Assembly (NCBI GenBank): GCA_963828385.1
Contig: CAWHEF010000002.1
Span: 1,116,001 to 1,180,000, forward strand
Reading direction: 5' to 3'
DNA length: 64,000 bases
From: Bog-756 sp963828385
Lineage (GTDB): Bacteria > Actinomycetota > Acidimicrobiia > Acidimicrobiales > RAAP-2
Shown: one piece after another, positions 17,801 through 25,663 of the stretch
How the letters are laid out: every line of letters begins with the position of its first letter
Position numbering within the stretch: position 1 is the stretch's first letter
Notes under the pieces: generated by a model
The model's input: only the letters and a program-made list of their open reading frames with translations
What the model was told of the DNA's origin: nothing
The model's database searches: none
Position numbers and translations under genes: made by a program

Positions 17801-18685
17801 CGGTTCACCGTCCGGGACTCCCTGCTCTCCGAGTACGCCTGCGTCGGGTTCGAGTACGGCTACTCGGTGGAGGCGCCCGAGTCGTTGGTGGCGTGGGAGG
17901 CCCAGTTCGGTGACTTCTGGAACGGCGCCGAGATCATCGTGGACAACTTCGTGGTGGCCGCCGAGGACAAGTGGGGCCAGCGCTCGGGCCTGGTCCTGCT
18001 GCTCCCCCACGGGTACGAGGGTCAGGGGCCCGAACACTCCTCGGCGAGGATCGAGCGCTTCCTCAGCCTCTGCGCCCGGGGGAACCTCCGGGTGGCCCAG
18101 CCCACGACGGCGGCCCAGTACTTCCACCTCCTGCGGGCCCAGGTCCGCGGGCATCTCCGCCGACCGCTCATCGCCTTCACCCCGAAGTCGCTCCTTCGGG
18201 CCCGCCAGGCGCGTTCTCCGATCGCCGCCTTCACCGCCGGGTCGTTCGCCGAGGTCGTCGACGATCCCGCCATCGGCGGATCGGCGGGAGAGGCACTCGG
18301 GCCTTCGGCGGTCACGCGGATCGTGCTGTGCAGCGGGAAGATCGCCTACGACGCCCTCGGGCGCCGGGAGGCGCTCGGGGCCGACGGAGAACACGTCGCC
18401 GTTGTCAGGGTCGAGCAGCTCTATCCGTGGCCGGAGTCGGCCATCGAAGAGGTCCTCGCCCGCTACGACCGGGCGACCGAGGTGGTGTGGCTGCAGGAGG
18501 AGCCCGAGAACATGGGGGCGTGGAGCTTCGTCCACGGGCGGCTCCACCGCCTGCTCCGCGAGTCGTACGCGCTGCGGCACGTGAGCCGGGCGGAATCGGC
18601 CAGCCCCGCTACGGGCAGCGCCGCCCTCCACCGGCTCGAGCAAGAGGACCTGCTGGACCGGGCCGTCGGACCCCTGCCGGGTTGA
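14825..18685 (+). CDS. kgd: Multifunctional 2-oxoglutarate decarboxylase/dehydrogenase E1-E2 (Kgd)
   Basis: The 1286-residue fused enzyme of the TCA cycle is characteristic of Actinobacteria (M. tuberculosis Kgd has about 1230 residues). Residues about 22-53 are the E1 N-terminal helix (GPNAWLVEDMYDRYRSDP). A Pro/Ala/Gly-rich linker follows. Residues about 140-380 form the E2 succinyltransferase catalytic domain ending in TSTYDHRIIQGAESG (catalytic His in DHR). From about 430 on comes the thiamine-diphosphate E1 (GMAHRGRLNVLANIVGK, HGDAAFAGQGVVAET, RRHGHNEGDDPSYSQP), ending with the transketolase C-terminal fold. There is no lipoyl domain, as in other actinobacterial Kgd proteins, where lipoyl groups come from a separate E2. 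Single-gene unit. Confidence 0.97.
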   Translation: MGASDATGRSSGSDERRPVASGAFGPNAWLVEDMYDRYRSDPTSVSESWRDFFADYRPAPGTVPADGSPVAGQAAQPGPPGAPAAVAPAPRAPTRPSPDGGDGAVSVSVSHDGDRSTSASPDGDRPAPPSGGRVEQTAEAAEPLRGAAGRIVANMEASLGVPTATSVRVVPARLLEVNRTIVNDQLRRTTGGKISFTHLIGYAVVKALGSVPAMNSAFVADADGKGTPGVVHHDHVGLGLAVDVEKGDGTRTLLVPCISEADTRDFRGFVAAYEDLVRKIHTSKIAPDDFSGTTVTLTNPGTLGTIQSVPRLMPGQGVIVGVGALGFPAGFEAADPRALGDLGIGRTVTLTSTYDHRIIQGAESGLFLAHVSECLAGGHGFYEEVFESLTIPYEPARWERDTNAAEWEDGGNARLVKQIHVQTLINMHRVRGHLIAHLDPLDAEPPELHPELDPLHYGLTIWDLPRHFVADGLAGRDSATLDEILHVLRDAYCRTLGIEYMHIQDPEQKRWIQQHVEGVSSGLDPDEQRHILDRLNAAEVFERFLHSRYVGQKRFGLEGAESAIVILDTILDEAVHEGLSEAVMGMAHRGRLNVLANIVGKSYGEIFEEFEGNLDPESVQGSGDVKYHKGASGTFVARSGGSIPVTMASNPSHLEAVDPVVVGMARAKQDELGGEQGSGRSWAGGAGDPFPVLSVLVHGDAAFAGQGVVAETLNLSGLAGYRTGGTVHIVINNQLGFTTAPEAARTSVYPTDVAKMVQAPIFHVNGDDPEACVRAARLAFGFRQSFHKDVVIDLVCYRRHGHNEGDDPSYSQPLMYALIEAKRSVRKIYTESLVRRGDISLEVAEHALDDFSAKLQAALDETRAEADSVGAEVERALPEYIVGDLSIPPVATGVDADTLTHLVEVVRTVDEGFVLHPKLARQFEQRDKMVADGEIDWALGETLAIGSLLLEGTNVRLTGQDTRRGTFSQRHSVLVDHETGAELVPLAGVGTGRFTVRDSLLSEYACVGFEYGYSVEAPESLVAWEAQFGDFWNGAEIIVDNFVVAAEDKWGQRSGLVLLLPHGYEGQGPEHSSARIERFLSLCARGNLRVAQPTTAAQYFHLLRAQVRGHLRRPLIAFTPKSLLRARQARSPIAAFTAGSFAEVVDDPAIGGSAGEALGPSAVTRIVLCSGKIAYDALGRREALGADGEHVAVVRVEQLYPWPESAIEEVLARYDRATEVVWLQEEPENMGAWSFVHGRLHRLLRESYALRHVSRAESASPATGSAALHRLEQEDLLDRAVGPLPG

Positions 18686-18703
18686 GCCCGAGGCCGACGG
18701 CGA

Positions 18704-18738
18704 GGGGGGCCTCCGGGGCCCACGGCGGGGGGCCTCCG
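18704..18738. repeat. GGGGGGCCTCCG direct repeat between convergent genes
   Basis: Twelve bases at 18704-18715 are repeated at 18727-18738. The GC-rich interval between kgd and the convergent peptidase gene may fold and act as a terminator, but no single clean hairpin stands out. Confidence 0.5.
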
Positions 18739-18783
18739 TGCGGGGATGAGTGGGGCTCCGAGCGGGATGCCGGACAGGTGCCC

Positions 18784-20124
18784 TCAGACGAGGAAGTCCT
18801 GGGCGAGGGAGATCCACATCTTGGTGGAGAGGTCGATCGACTCGGTGTCGACCCGCTCGTCGATACCGTGGAACATGGCACCGTACTGCTCGAAGCTGAT
18901 CGCCTCGCTGTGGAGGCCGAAGCCATAGGCGACGCTGCCCAGCTGCCGGTAGAAGCGGGCGTCCGTGGCGCCGGCAGTCAGGAAGGGCACCGTACGCGCA
19001 CCGGGGTAGAAGATGGTGCTGACCCGTTGGAGCGCGTCCCACAACGGCGAGTCGATCGGAGAGACCGTGGAGGGCTGCTCCGCCCGGAACGTGATGTCGA
19101 CGTCGGCAGCGAGATCGCCCAGGGCATCGAGAAGCATGGCCCGGACATCGGAGGTGTCCCAGCCCGGCAGCGAGCGGATGTCGAGCTCGAGATCGATGCG
19201 GTCGGGGATCACGTTGACCTTGGCTCCGCTGCGAATGACAGTGGGCGCCATCGTCGTGTGCGTGCAGGCATGCGCCTGGCGGGCGAGACCCACCATCGGG
19301 AATTCCTCGCAGAAGTCCTCGATGCGAGCGGGGTCGAGGAGCGGTTCTGCGATCTCGGTTGGAAAGCCCATGCCTTCGACGAACCGGGTCCATGCATCGT
19401 GCAGCTCTGCGGGAGGCCGATGGTTCTCGAGTCGACGAATGACCTCCGCCGCCTTGACGAGGGCGTTGTCGGTCCGGAGGGGTTGCGAGCCGTGCCCCGG
19501 TGTCCCCCTCACGGAGAGGACGCACCAATGGACCCCTTTCTCCCCGACGATCACGGGGAGCCGGATGACGCCGTCCGACCCCCTCATCGGGAAACCACCC
19601 GACTCGGTGATGACGAAGTCGGAGCGGACGTCGTCGGCGGCGTTCTCCGCCAGCCAGTGGGCGCCGAAGGTCCCTAGGGCCTCCTCGTCGGCCACGGCGA
19701 TGAAGGTCAAGGATCCCGCCGGCCTGAAGCCGCTCCGGGCGAGATGCCGGAAGCCGGTGGCCATCGTGGCCGTGAGGTCGAGCATGTCGATCGCCCCCCG
19801 ACCCCAGATCTCTCCGTCGATCAGCTCCCCGCCGAATGGATCGTGTCTCCAGTCGTCGGCGTTGGCGGGGACGACATCGGTGTGGCCGAGGAGGGTGAGG
19901 GAGGGCGCACGAGGATCGGAGCCCTCGAGCTTCGCCACGAGCGTCGTCCGACCGGGCTCGGGCTCGTACGTCTGGAGGTCGGCGCTCGAATCGTCGAGGT
20001 AGCCGGCCAGGAGCTCGGCACTTCGCTGCTCGTGTCCCGACGCCGGCGTTCCGTCGTTGACGCATTCGTTCCGGATGAGGTGCTGGAGAAGGTCGACGGC
20101 TTCGTCACTCGTGGAGTGGGTCAT
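18784..20124 (-). CDS. M20-family metallopeptidase/deacylase
   Basis: The 446-residue protein belongs to the ArgE/DapE/carboxypeptidase G2 family. Zinc and catalytic motifs are in order: LLGHTDVVPA (first His-Asp), IWGRGAIDMLD (bridging Asp), VADEEALGTFG (catalytic Glu-Glu), a dimerisation domain beginning with VRGTPGHGSQPLRTDNA, and the C-terminal zinc ligand region AISFEQYGAMFHGIDER. No signal peptide, so probably a cytosolic di- or aminoacyl-peptidase; the exact substrate is unclear. ATG 20124 has a TAGCAT box six bases upstream. Confidence 0.93.
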   Translation of the reverse strand: MTHSTSDEAVDLLQHLIRNECVNDGTPASGHEQRSAELLAGYLDDSSADLQTYEPEPGRTTLVAKLEGSDPRAPSLTLLGHTDVVPANADDWRHDPFGGELIDGEIWGRGAIDMLDLTATMATGFRHLARSGFRPAGSLTFIAVADEEALGTFGAHWLAENAADDVRSDFVITESGGFPMRGSDGVIRLPVIVGEKGVHWCVLSVRGTPGHGSQPLRTDNALVKAAEVIRRLENHRPPAELHDAWTRFVEGMGFPTEIAEPLLDPARIEDFCEEFPMVGLARQAHACTHTTMAPTVIRSGAKVNVIPDRIDLELDIRSLPGWDTSDVRAMLLDALGDLAADVDITFRAEQPSTVSPIDSPLWDALQRVSTIFYPGARTVPFLTAGATDARFYRQLGSVAYGFGLHSEAISFEQYGAMFHGIDERVDTESIDLSTKMWISLAQDFLV

Positions 20125-20130
20125 CCGGCC

Positions 20131-20136
20131 ATGCTA
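20131..20136 (-). promoter_or_regulatory. Leaderless -10 box for the M20 peptidase
   Basis: TAGCAT on the minus strand, then GGCCGG and the ATG at 20124. Confidence 0.55.
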
Positions 20137-20155
20137 TGTAGGACCGGCACGTAGG

Positions 20156-21121
20156 TCAGGTCTCCCTGGCGAAGTCCCGATCGCCCCATCTCGAGATGGG
20201 AAATCGGTCAAGCACGCTGCGAAGGACCGTGACGTCGTCGTCGTCGAGGCGGACCTGCCAACCCGTCGCCAGATCGGACGCCTGGCGGAAGATGGTGAAC
20301 CCCTCACCGGGAGTGTCGTGCTCGGCGAGGAACAATTCGCTGGCCCTGTTCCACTCGAGGTCCAGCTCATCGAAGAGGTGGCGGAACCGGCCATGCGGAT
20401 CGGAGCAGAGGTCCTCGTGGCTGCAGACGTGCCACTCCGGGTGCGCCGCCGCCGCCTCCTCCATGGCTGCCGTCAGCAACGCGATCCGCCAGCTCATCGT
20501 CTCGATCCGGCTTGGTCCCGGCAGCGGGACGTCCCAGCGTTCGATGTATCTCTCACGGATGTCGGCACGGGTCTCGAGCGTCGAGTTGTTCGAGTCCACG
20601 AGGTTCATGTGCTTCCAGCTGGCGAGGATGTTGGCCGGGTGGCGAAAGAGCAGGACGACTTCGGGACCGAACGCCGACGCCAGCCACTCGACCGAGAGTT
20701 GGGCATGGATGGACTTGGCGATGACCCGTCGCGGCGGCGTCCCGTTCCGGGGGGCGTGACGGATCTTCGGGTTTCGGGCGATGGCGCCCGCCAGGCGGGT
20801 CGCCACGTCCTCGCGCCCGTCGAACGACGGCCGGCCACGGTCGTGCTCGAGGACGAAGAGGGCGAGCTTGGAACGCGCCACCTCGTATCCTCCGGCGAGG
20901 GCCCACTCCCAGAGACGGTGGTAGGCGGGCGCCACATCCCCCGCCTCGAGAGACGGGTACCTGCCCAGTCGCCGCTTCGCGTGGATCGCGGCGGGGTGCC
21001 ACTCTTCATTGTCAGGCTCGTACGTCCTCCGAGCGCCGAGGCTCGTTGCGAGGACCCGCATGGTCCAGCTCGTGCCGGATCGGGGAAGGCCGATGATCAC
21101 AATCGGCCGGAAGTCGGCCAT
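20156..21121 (-). CDS. PAPS-dependent sulfotransferase
   Basis: Sulfotransferases move sulfate from PAPS to an acceptor hydroxyl or amine. In this 321-residue protein the 5'-phosphosulfate loop is IIGLPRSGTSW at residues 9-19, and the 3'-phosphate motif is VVLLFRHPANILASW around residue 160. The catalytic base is probably a His in the central part. No membrane segment. It is read from ATG 21121 without a clear promoter box. It is one of three unrelated-looking sulfotransferases in the window; the acceptor cannot be predicted from sequence. Confidence 0.88.
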   Translation of the reverse strand: MADFRPIVIIGLPRSGTSWTMRVLATSLGARRTYEPDNEEWHPAAIHAKRRLGRYPSLEAGDVAPAYHRLWEWALAGGYEVARSKLALFVLEHDRGRPSFDGREDVATRLAGAIARNPKIRHAPRNGTPPRRVIAKSIHAQLSVEWLASAFGPEVVLLFRHPANILASWKHMNLVDSNNSTLETRADIRERYIERWDVPLPGPSRIETMSWRIALLTAAMEEAAAAHPEWHVCSHEDLCSDPHGRFRHLFDELDLEWNRASELFLAEHDTPGEGFTIFRQASDLATGWQVRLDDDDVTVLRSVLDRFPISRWGDRDFARET

Positions 21122-21139
21122 CGAACCGCACTCTCTCCG

Positions 21140-21180
21140 CCGTCACACTGCCGGCCGTCACGATGTCGGCCGTCACGATA
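21140..21180. repeat. Three CCGTCAC-containing units, 15-bp period
   Basis: CCGTCAC at 21140, 21155 and 21170; the last two share GGCCGTCACGAT. This lies in the 203-bp gap between the divergent sulfotransferase and NYN/S1 genes and could be a regulator site. Confidence 0.75.
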
Positions 21181-21324
21181 CCCGACAGGGCCCGAAGACC
21201 GCGCTGTCGACGCCGGCGGCACCGGCGGCGCCGACGGACGCCACGCGCATCGGACCCTTTCGAACGCTTCTCTTTCGTGGGATGAATCGGACGAGCGCGG
21301 ACAGGTGCTTGACTGTGACTCATC

Positions 21325-22653
21325 ATGGAATCGCAACAATTGGAGCGGCGGCGGATCGTCGTCGACGGGTCGAACATCGCAACCGAGGGTCGGAGCCAGC
21401 CGAGTCTCGCCCAGCTCGACGAGGCAATTCGTTCCTTCCTCGAGGAGTATCCCGGCTTCACGACCTCGGATGTGATCGTGGTGGTCGATGCGACGTTCGG
21501 CCATCGCATCGATCCCTCCGAAGCACCGGCGTTCGAGCAGGCCGTCGAGCACGGTGAGATGGTGACGCCACCGGCGGGAGCTATCGGTCGCGGCGACGGG
21601 TTCATCCTTCGGATCGCCGACAAGTCGGGTGCTCTCGTCCTCTCGAACGACTCCTTCCAGGAGTTCCATGCCGAGCGTCCCTGGCTGTTCGAGCCGGGAC
21701 GTCTCATCGGTGGCAAGCCGGTCCCCGGCATCGGCTGGGTCTTCACGCCTCGGACCCCGGTCCGGGGACCGGTCAGCCGGTCGGTGACGACGGTTTCGAA
21801 ACGTGGTGCGACGGCTGGGAGAGCCACCGCAGTCAAGGCGGCCAAGTCGCCGGTAAAGGCGTCCGAGGCGGTCAAGGCGCCCAAGACGGCAAAGGCCCCC
21901 AAGGTAGCAAAGGCGGCCAAGCCCAGAAAGGTGACGAAGCCCGGCAGGTCGAGCAAGTCGACGGAGACGGCGGTGGTGGCGAAGGCCAGGCGGGTGGCGA
22001 AGGAGGCGGCGTCCACGAAAGCCGCTCGGGCCACCAAGGTCACGAAGGCGGCCAAGGCGAAGAAGACAGCGAAACGGACGAAGGCGGCACAGGCCGCCGA
22101 CGGGGCCACAGCCGCCGGCGGGGCGGTGAAAACCGGAGAGGCCGGCAGAGTGGCGAAGGCCACGAAGTCCGTGACCAAGGCCGTTGCCAAGGCAACGCGG
22201 ATGGCGAAGCCGACGGCACGAACCACCAAGTCCTCGCCTGGAGACGGTTCGACGGACGTGACGGCCCGAGCCGACGGTGCATCGAAGGGCAGCGCCGAAA
22301 GGGGTGGAGTGGCCGGGCAGCAGGGTCGGGCTCCTGAGCGGGAGTCGAGTTCGACCAACACCGACCAGAACGATGCGCTGACGTTCCTCACCTTCGTGGC
22401 CGAGCATCCTGTCGGCAGCACGTTCGGCGGAACCGTGGCGGCCTTCACGTCCCACGGCGCCAGCGTTGAGGTCGACGGGATGCGGTGCCACGTGCCGCTC
22501 CGCGGCTTGGGTGATCCGCCGCCGACGCGGGCACGTCAGGTGTTGACCAAGGGAGAGACCCGGACGTTCGTGCTGGTCTCACTGGACGCGCGGCGGCGAC
22601 GTGCTTCCCTCGCCCTCGCCGGCGCCGGCGCCGGCGCCGACAAGCCGAGCTGA
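21325..22653 (+). CDS. NYN (Zc3h12a-like) ribonuclease fused to H1-like tail and S1-type domain
   Basis: The 442 residues fall in three parts. Residues 8-130 are a NYN/PIN-like nuclease closest to the animal regnase (Zc3h12a) type. Asp14 and Asn17 lie in VVDGSNIA and Asp55 in VVVDATFG. The stretch RGDGFILRIADKSGALVLSN with Asp91, followed by Asp109 (SNDSFQEF), parallels the regnase DDRF...SNDTY block, so all catalytic acids appear present. Residues about 150-330 are Lys/Ala/Thr-rich, like histone H1 or the tail of the HU protein at 2246. Residues about 350-432 look like an S1/OB RNA-binding domain (GSTFGGTVAAFTSHGASVEVDG...VPLRGL). The whole suggests an RNA-degrading enzyme that also binds nucleic acid. 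Monocistronic, with no Shine-Dalgarno sequence. The role is inferred, not known. Confidence 0.85.
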   Translation: MESQQLERRRIVVDGSNIATEGRSQPSLAQLDEAIRSFLEEYPGFTTSDVIVVVDATFGHRIDPSEAPAFEQAVEHGEMVTPPAGAIGRGDGFILRIADKSGALVLSNDSFQEFHAERPWLFEPGRLIGGKPVPGIGWVFTPRTPVRGPVSRSVTTVSKRGATAGRATAVKAAKSPVKASEAVKAPKTAKAPKVAKAAKPRKVTKPGRSSKSTETAVVAKARRVAKEAASTKAARATKVTKAAKAKKTAKRTKAAQAADGATAAGGAVKTGEAGRVAKATKSVTKAVAKATRMAKPTARTTKSSPGDGSTDVTARADGASKGSAERGGVAGQQGRAPERESSSTNTDQNDALTFLTFVAEHPVGSTFGGTVAAFTSHGASVEVDGMRCHVPLRGLGDPPPTRARQVLTKGETRTFVLVSLDARRRRASLALAGAGAGADKPS

Positions 22654-22699
22654 GTCCGGAGAGGGGAGTCTCTGGGGAGAGGCGTGCTTCGCCGACCGA

Positions 22700-22705
22700 T
22701 ATTGT
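22700..22705 (+). promoter_or_regulatory. Leaderless -10 box for the FabZ-like/xth pair
   Basis: TATTGT, seven bases, then GTG 22713; no ribosome-binding site. Confidence 0.55.
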
Positions 22706-22712
22706 CGGCCCG

Positions 22713-23174
22713 GTGCGACCTGAGGACTACCTTCCCCACCGTGATCCCTTTCTCTTCGTCACCGAGGTACTGACACTCGAGCCCGGTCAGGCTGCCACCG
22801 GCACATGGACGCTGACCGGAGACGAGGCATTCTTCGCCGGCCACTTCCCCGGGCGGCCGACCTTGCCTGCCGTGCTCATGCTCGAGTCGCTTGCCCAACT
22901 CGGGGCCGTCGCCGTGCTCGCCGACGAGCGGTATGCCGGCAAGCTCCCGCTGTTCGGAGGCATCGAGCGGGCCCGGTTCCGTCGCCAGGTCGTGCCCGGG
23001 GACACCCTCGATCTCGAGGTGACACTGGGGCCGATGTCGGCCAGGGCGGGCCGGGGGAGCGGCCGGGCGTCCGTAGACGGAGACGTCGCCTGTGAGGGCC
23101 GCCTCCTCTTCGTTCTCGTCGATGCCGGCGCTGCCGACACTCCTGACGCGCCCAGGGCGACGAAAGAGGCCTGA
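22713..23174 (+). CDS. FabZ-like 3-hydroxyacyl-ACP dehydratase
   Basis: The hot-dog-fold protein is 153 residues. It opens with YLPHRDPFLFV, matching the FabZ LPHRYPFL motif, and has the catalytic GHFPGRPTLPAVLMLESLAQ block (His, then Glu on the long helix). The C-terminal 20 residues are Ala/Asp-rich and variable. FabZ dehydrates 3-hydroxyacyl-ACP in fatty acid elongation. As actinobacteria often use other dehydratases, a role in a related acyl pathway is possible. Two bases separate it from the exonuclease gene. Confidence 0.88.
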   Translation: MRPEDYLPHRDPFLFVTEVLTLEPGQAATGTWTLTGDEAFFAGHFPGRPTLPAVLMLESLAQLGAVAVLADERYAGKLPLFGGIERARFRRQVVPGDTLDLEVTLGPMSARAGRGSGRASVDGDVACEGRLLFVLVDAGAADTPDAPRATKEA

Positions 23175-23176
23175 GG

Positions 23177-23965
23177 GTGCGGATCGCCACGTGGAACGTC
23201 AACTCGTTGGCGGTGAGAATGCCGCGGGTCGAAGAGTGGATCGGGTACGCGATGCCGGATGTCCTCTGCCTCCAAGAGACGAAGGTGGTCGACGCTGCCT
23301 TTCCGAGTGCTTCGTTTGCCTCGCTCGGGTACGAGGCCGCCCCTCACGGCGACGGGAGGTGGAACGGGGTGGCGATCTTGAGCCGCGTGGGCCTCGACAA
23401 CGTCCAAGCCGGCTTCGGAGAGAGAGACGGAGACGGCCTCGGGGACGGAGACGGTGCCAGGCTGATCGGTGCGGACTGCGGGGGCGTACGTGTCTTCTCG
23501 GCCTACGTCCCGAACGGTCGCAGCGTCGGCAGCGAGTTCTACATGGCCAAATTGGTGTGGCTCGAGCGTCTTCGGTCGCTCCTCGCCGAGACCTCGGCGC
23601 CCGAATCGCGTGTCGCCGTCTGCGGCGACTTCAACGTGGCCCCGGAGGACAAGGACGTCTGGGATCCGGCCGAGTTCGATGGGATGACCCATGTCAGCGC
23701 GCCGGAGCGGGCCGCTCTCGCCGATCTCGAGTCGTGGGGCCTAGTCGACGCCTTCCGTCGACTCTACGGGGACGAGAAGCTCTTCACCTGGTGGGACTAC
23801 CGGGGAGGGGCGTTCCATCGTCACCAGGGAATGCGGATCGATCTGATCCTGGTCACCGAGGTGCTGGCTCGGAACACGGTCTACGGGCTCATCGACAGGA
23901 ACGCTCGCAAGGGCCAAAAGCCCTCCGACCACACCCCTGTGTTCATCGACGTGGACCCGGGTTGA
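23177..23965 (+). CDS. xth: Exodeoxyribonuclease III (AP endonuclease)
   Basis: This DNA-repair nuclease of the exonuclease-endonuclease-phosphatase fold has 262 residues, the normal length. It shows RIATWNVNSLAVR (Asn), CLQETKV (metal-binding Glu), VCGDFNVAPEDKDVWDP (Asp-Asn) and the C-terminal SDHTPVF (Asp-His pair). Like XthA it should cleave at abasic sites and degrade 3' ends. GTG start immediately after the FabZ-like stop, so cotranscribed. There is a short Asp/Gly-rich insert (ERDGDGLGDGDGA) near the middle. Confidence 0.95.
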   Translation: MRIATWNVNSLAVRMPRVEEWIGYAMPDVLCLQETKVVDAAFPSASFASLGYEAAPHGDGRWNGVAILSRVGLDNVQAGFGERDGDGLGDGDGARLIGADCGGVRVFSAYVPNGRSVGSEFYMAKLVWLERLRSLLAETSAPESRVAVCGDFNVAPEDKDVWDPAEFDGMTHVSAPERAALADLESWGLVDAFRRLYGDEKLFTWWDYRGGAFHRHQGMRIDLILVTEVLARNTVYGLIDRNARKGQKPSDHTPVFIDVDPG

Positions 23966-24034
23966 GCTGCAGAGCCTTCCGCCGATGGCGCAGGACATCG
24001 TCCCGTTGTCGGTCGCGCACCCAGGCCTGACTGT

Positions 24035-25633
24035 TCAGCGGTCGAGCGACGCCCTGAGCTCGGCCAGGCGCCGACCGGCGTCGGGAACCGTTGAAGTCAG
24101 CCGTCCCGACCGGACCCGAGCGGTTCGTGCCACTGCTGCCAACCACGGCGAGGGTTGACGCTCGACGACGCGGCCGCTGTTCGTCCTTCGCCGGCGTGCC
24201 CATGAGCAGTGGAGCTCGCTGCGGGCCCGGGTGAGCGCCACGTAGAGCAAGCGGCGCTCCTCGGCGCGCGCCTCGGCGGACTCGGCGTAGACGATGGGCA
24301 CGAGGCCGTCTTCGAGCCCGAGCACGTGGACCGATGTCCATTCGAGCCCCTTCGCCCGGTGGAACGTGGCCAGTTCGACGGCACTGCGCTCGGATGGTTC
24401 CGATGAGGCGACCGGGACCTGACTCCCCTGATCCTCGGGCGCGGGGGCTATGTGGTGGGGGACCCCGGCCCGGGCGAGGGCTTCCCCCAGGTTCGCAAGC
24501 TGATCGTGGGTACGGGCCAGGACCGCCTGCTCGGACCAGGGCAGGCCGTCGTCGAAGCGGTCCATGAGACACCGCACCACGTCGGCAGCCTCGTCGTCGC
24601 CACTCTCGTAGGACGTGACGACGGGCCGCGGGCCGTCGCCCACGGCCGACCGGCCCGGTCGGGACATCGAGGGCCCCAACGCGGCGACGGCGGCAGCGAC
24701 CACTTGGGCCGTCGACCGGTGGTTGGCATCGAGGTGGACGACCTCCATGCCGTCCAGAACATCGGGCAGCCGGGAGAGCAGCCGGGGGTCGGCCCCGTTC
24801 CACCCGTATATGGCCTGGTCGGCATCGCCGATCACGCAGATGTCGTCCCCCGTGCCGAGCAGGGTCAGAACCAGCCGGTACTGGGCCGGGTTCACGTCCT
24901 GGAACTCGTCCACCGAGAGGTGGCGGTAGCGCCATCGGGTGGCGGCGGCAAAGGCGTCGTCGTCGTCGAGGAGCTCGGAGGCACGGACGAGCACGTCGTC
25001 GAGGTCGAGGGCGCCGCGGCGGGCCAGGGCCTCCTGGTACTCGGAGAACACCCGCGCCGCCCGGTCGACACCGACGAGGACGGCCCTGTCGGTCGCCGTG
25101 GCAGCGTGGGGGTACTCCTCGGGGGTCAGACAACGTGCTTTCGCCCACCCGATCTCGGTGCCGATGGCGGCGGCGGTGGCGGCTTCGCCGACGAGCCCGG
25201 TGATGATCCTGTTCCGGTGCTCGACCACACTCGGAGGCCTGCTTCCGGAATCGAGGGCATGACGCCGGAGCAGGCTGAGCGCCAGCTGATGGATCGTTCC
25301 CGACCGGACCCCCGGGGTCGGCACACCGCCGGCCGGAGCCGGGGTCGACACGGCCACGCCGAGGCGGACGAGCCGCGTCCGCAGCTCTCCCGCCGCCTTG
25401 CGGGTGAAGGTGCACACGGCGGTGTGGTCGGGATCAGCCGAGCCGTCCCGGATCCGGCGGCCCACCCGGAGGGTGAGGACACGGGTCTTGCCGGCACCGG
25501 CCCCGGCCAGCACGCACAGTGCCGGCGCCGGCGACTCGACGGCACGGCGCTGGGCACCGGTGAGCGTGTCGAGAACCGCCTCGAAGGAGCCGCCGCCGGC
25601 AGGTCCGTCCGCCCCGGCGTCTTCTGGTTCCAC
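24035..25633 (-). CDS. UvrD/Rep-type superfamily I DNA helicase, short form
   Basis: The 532-residue ATP-dependent helicase has the SF1A motif set in order: Q-like TGAQRRAVE, motif I LAGAGAGKTRVL, Ia TFTRKAAGEL, II SVDEFQDVN, III GDADQAIYGWNGA, IV/V FHRAKGLEW, VI LLYVALTRAR. It is shorter than UvrD/PcrA (about 650-780), mainly because the 1B and 2B insertions are reduced. It lacks the HRDC domain of mycobacterial UvrD2. Probably a repair or replication-restart helicase. GTG 25633 is chosen because TAGCGT lies eight bases upstream; a long open frame continues upstream only as antisense of the hydrolase gene. Confidence 0.92.
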   Translation of the reverse strand: MEPEDAGADGPAGGGSFEAVLDTLTGAQRRAVESPAPALCVLAGAGAGKTRVLTLRVGRRIRDGSADPDHTAVCTFTRKAAGELRTRLVRLGVAVSTPAPAGGVPTPGVRSGTIHQLALSLLRRHALDSGSRPPSVVEHRNRIITGLVGEAATAAAIGTEIGWAKARCLTPEEYPHAATATDRAVLVGVDRAARVFSEYQEALARRGALDLDDVLVRASELLDDDDAFAAATRWRYRHLSVDEFQDVNPAQYRLVLTLLGTGDDICVIGDADQAIYGWNGADPRLLSRLPDVLDGMEVVHLDANHRSTAQVVAAAVAALGPSMSRPGRSAVGDGPRPVVTSYESGDDEAADVVRCLMDRFDDGLPWSEQAVLARTHDQLANLGEALARAGVPHHIAPAPEDQGSQVPVASSEPSERSAVELATFHRAKGLEWTSVHVLGLEDGLVPIVYAESAEARAEERRLLYVALTRARSELHCSWARRRRTNSGRVVERQPSPWLAAVARTARVRSGRLTSTVPDAGRRLAELRASLDR

Positions 25634-25641
25634 GCCGAGTG

Positions 25642-25657
25642 ACGCTATCGCTAGGGT
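25642..25657. promoter_or_regulatory. Back-to-back leaderless promoters
   Basis: TAGCGT on the minus strand (25642-25647) sits eight bases before the helicase GTG (25633), and TAGGGT on the plus strand (25652-25657) sits six bases before the hydrolase GTG (25664). With start codons only about 30 bp apart, RNA polymerase cannot occupy both promoters at once. Confidence 0.6.
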
Positions 25658-25663
25658 GTGCCG

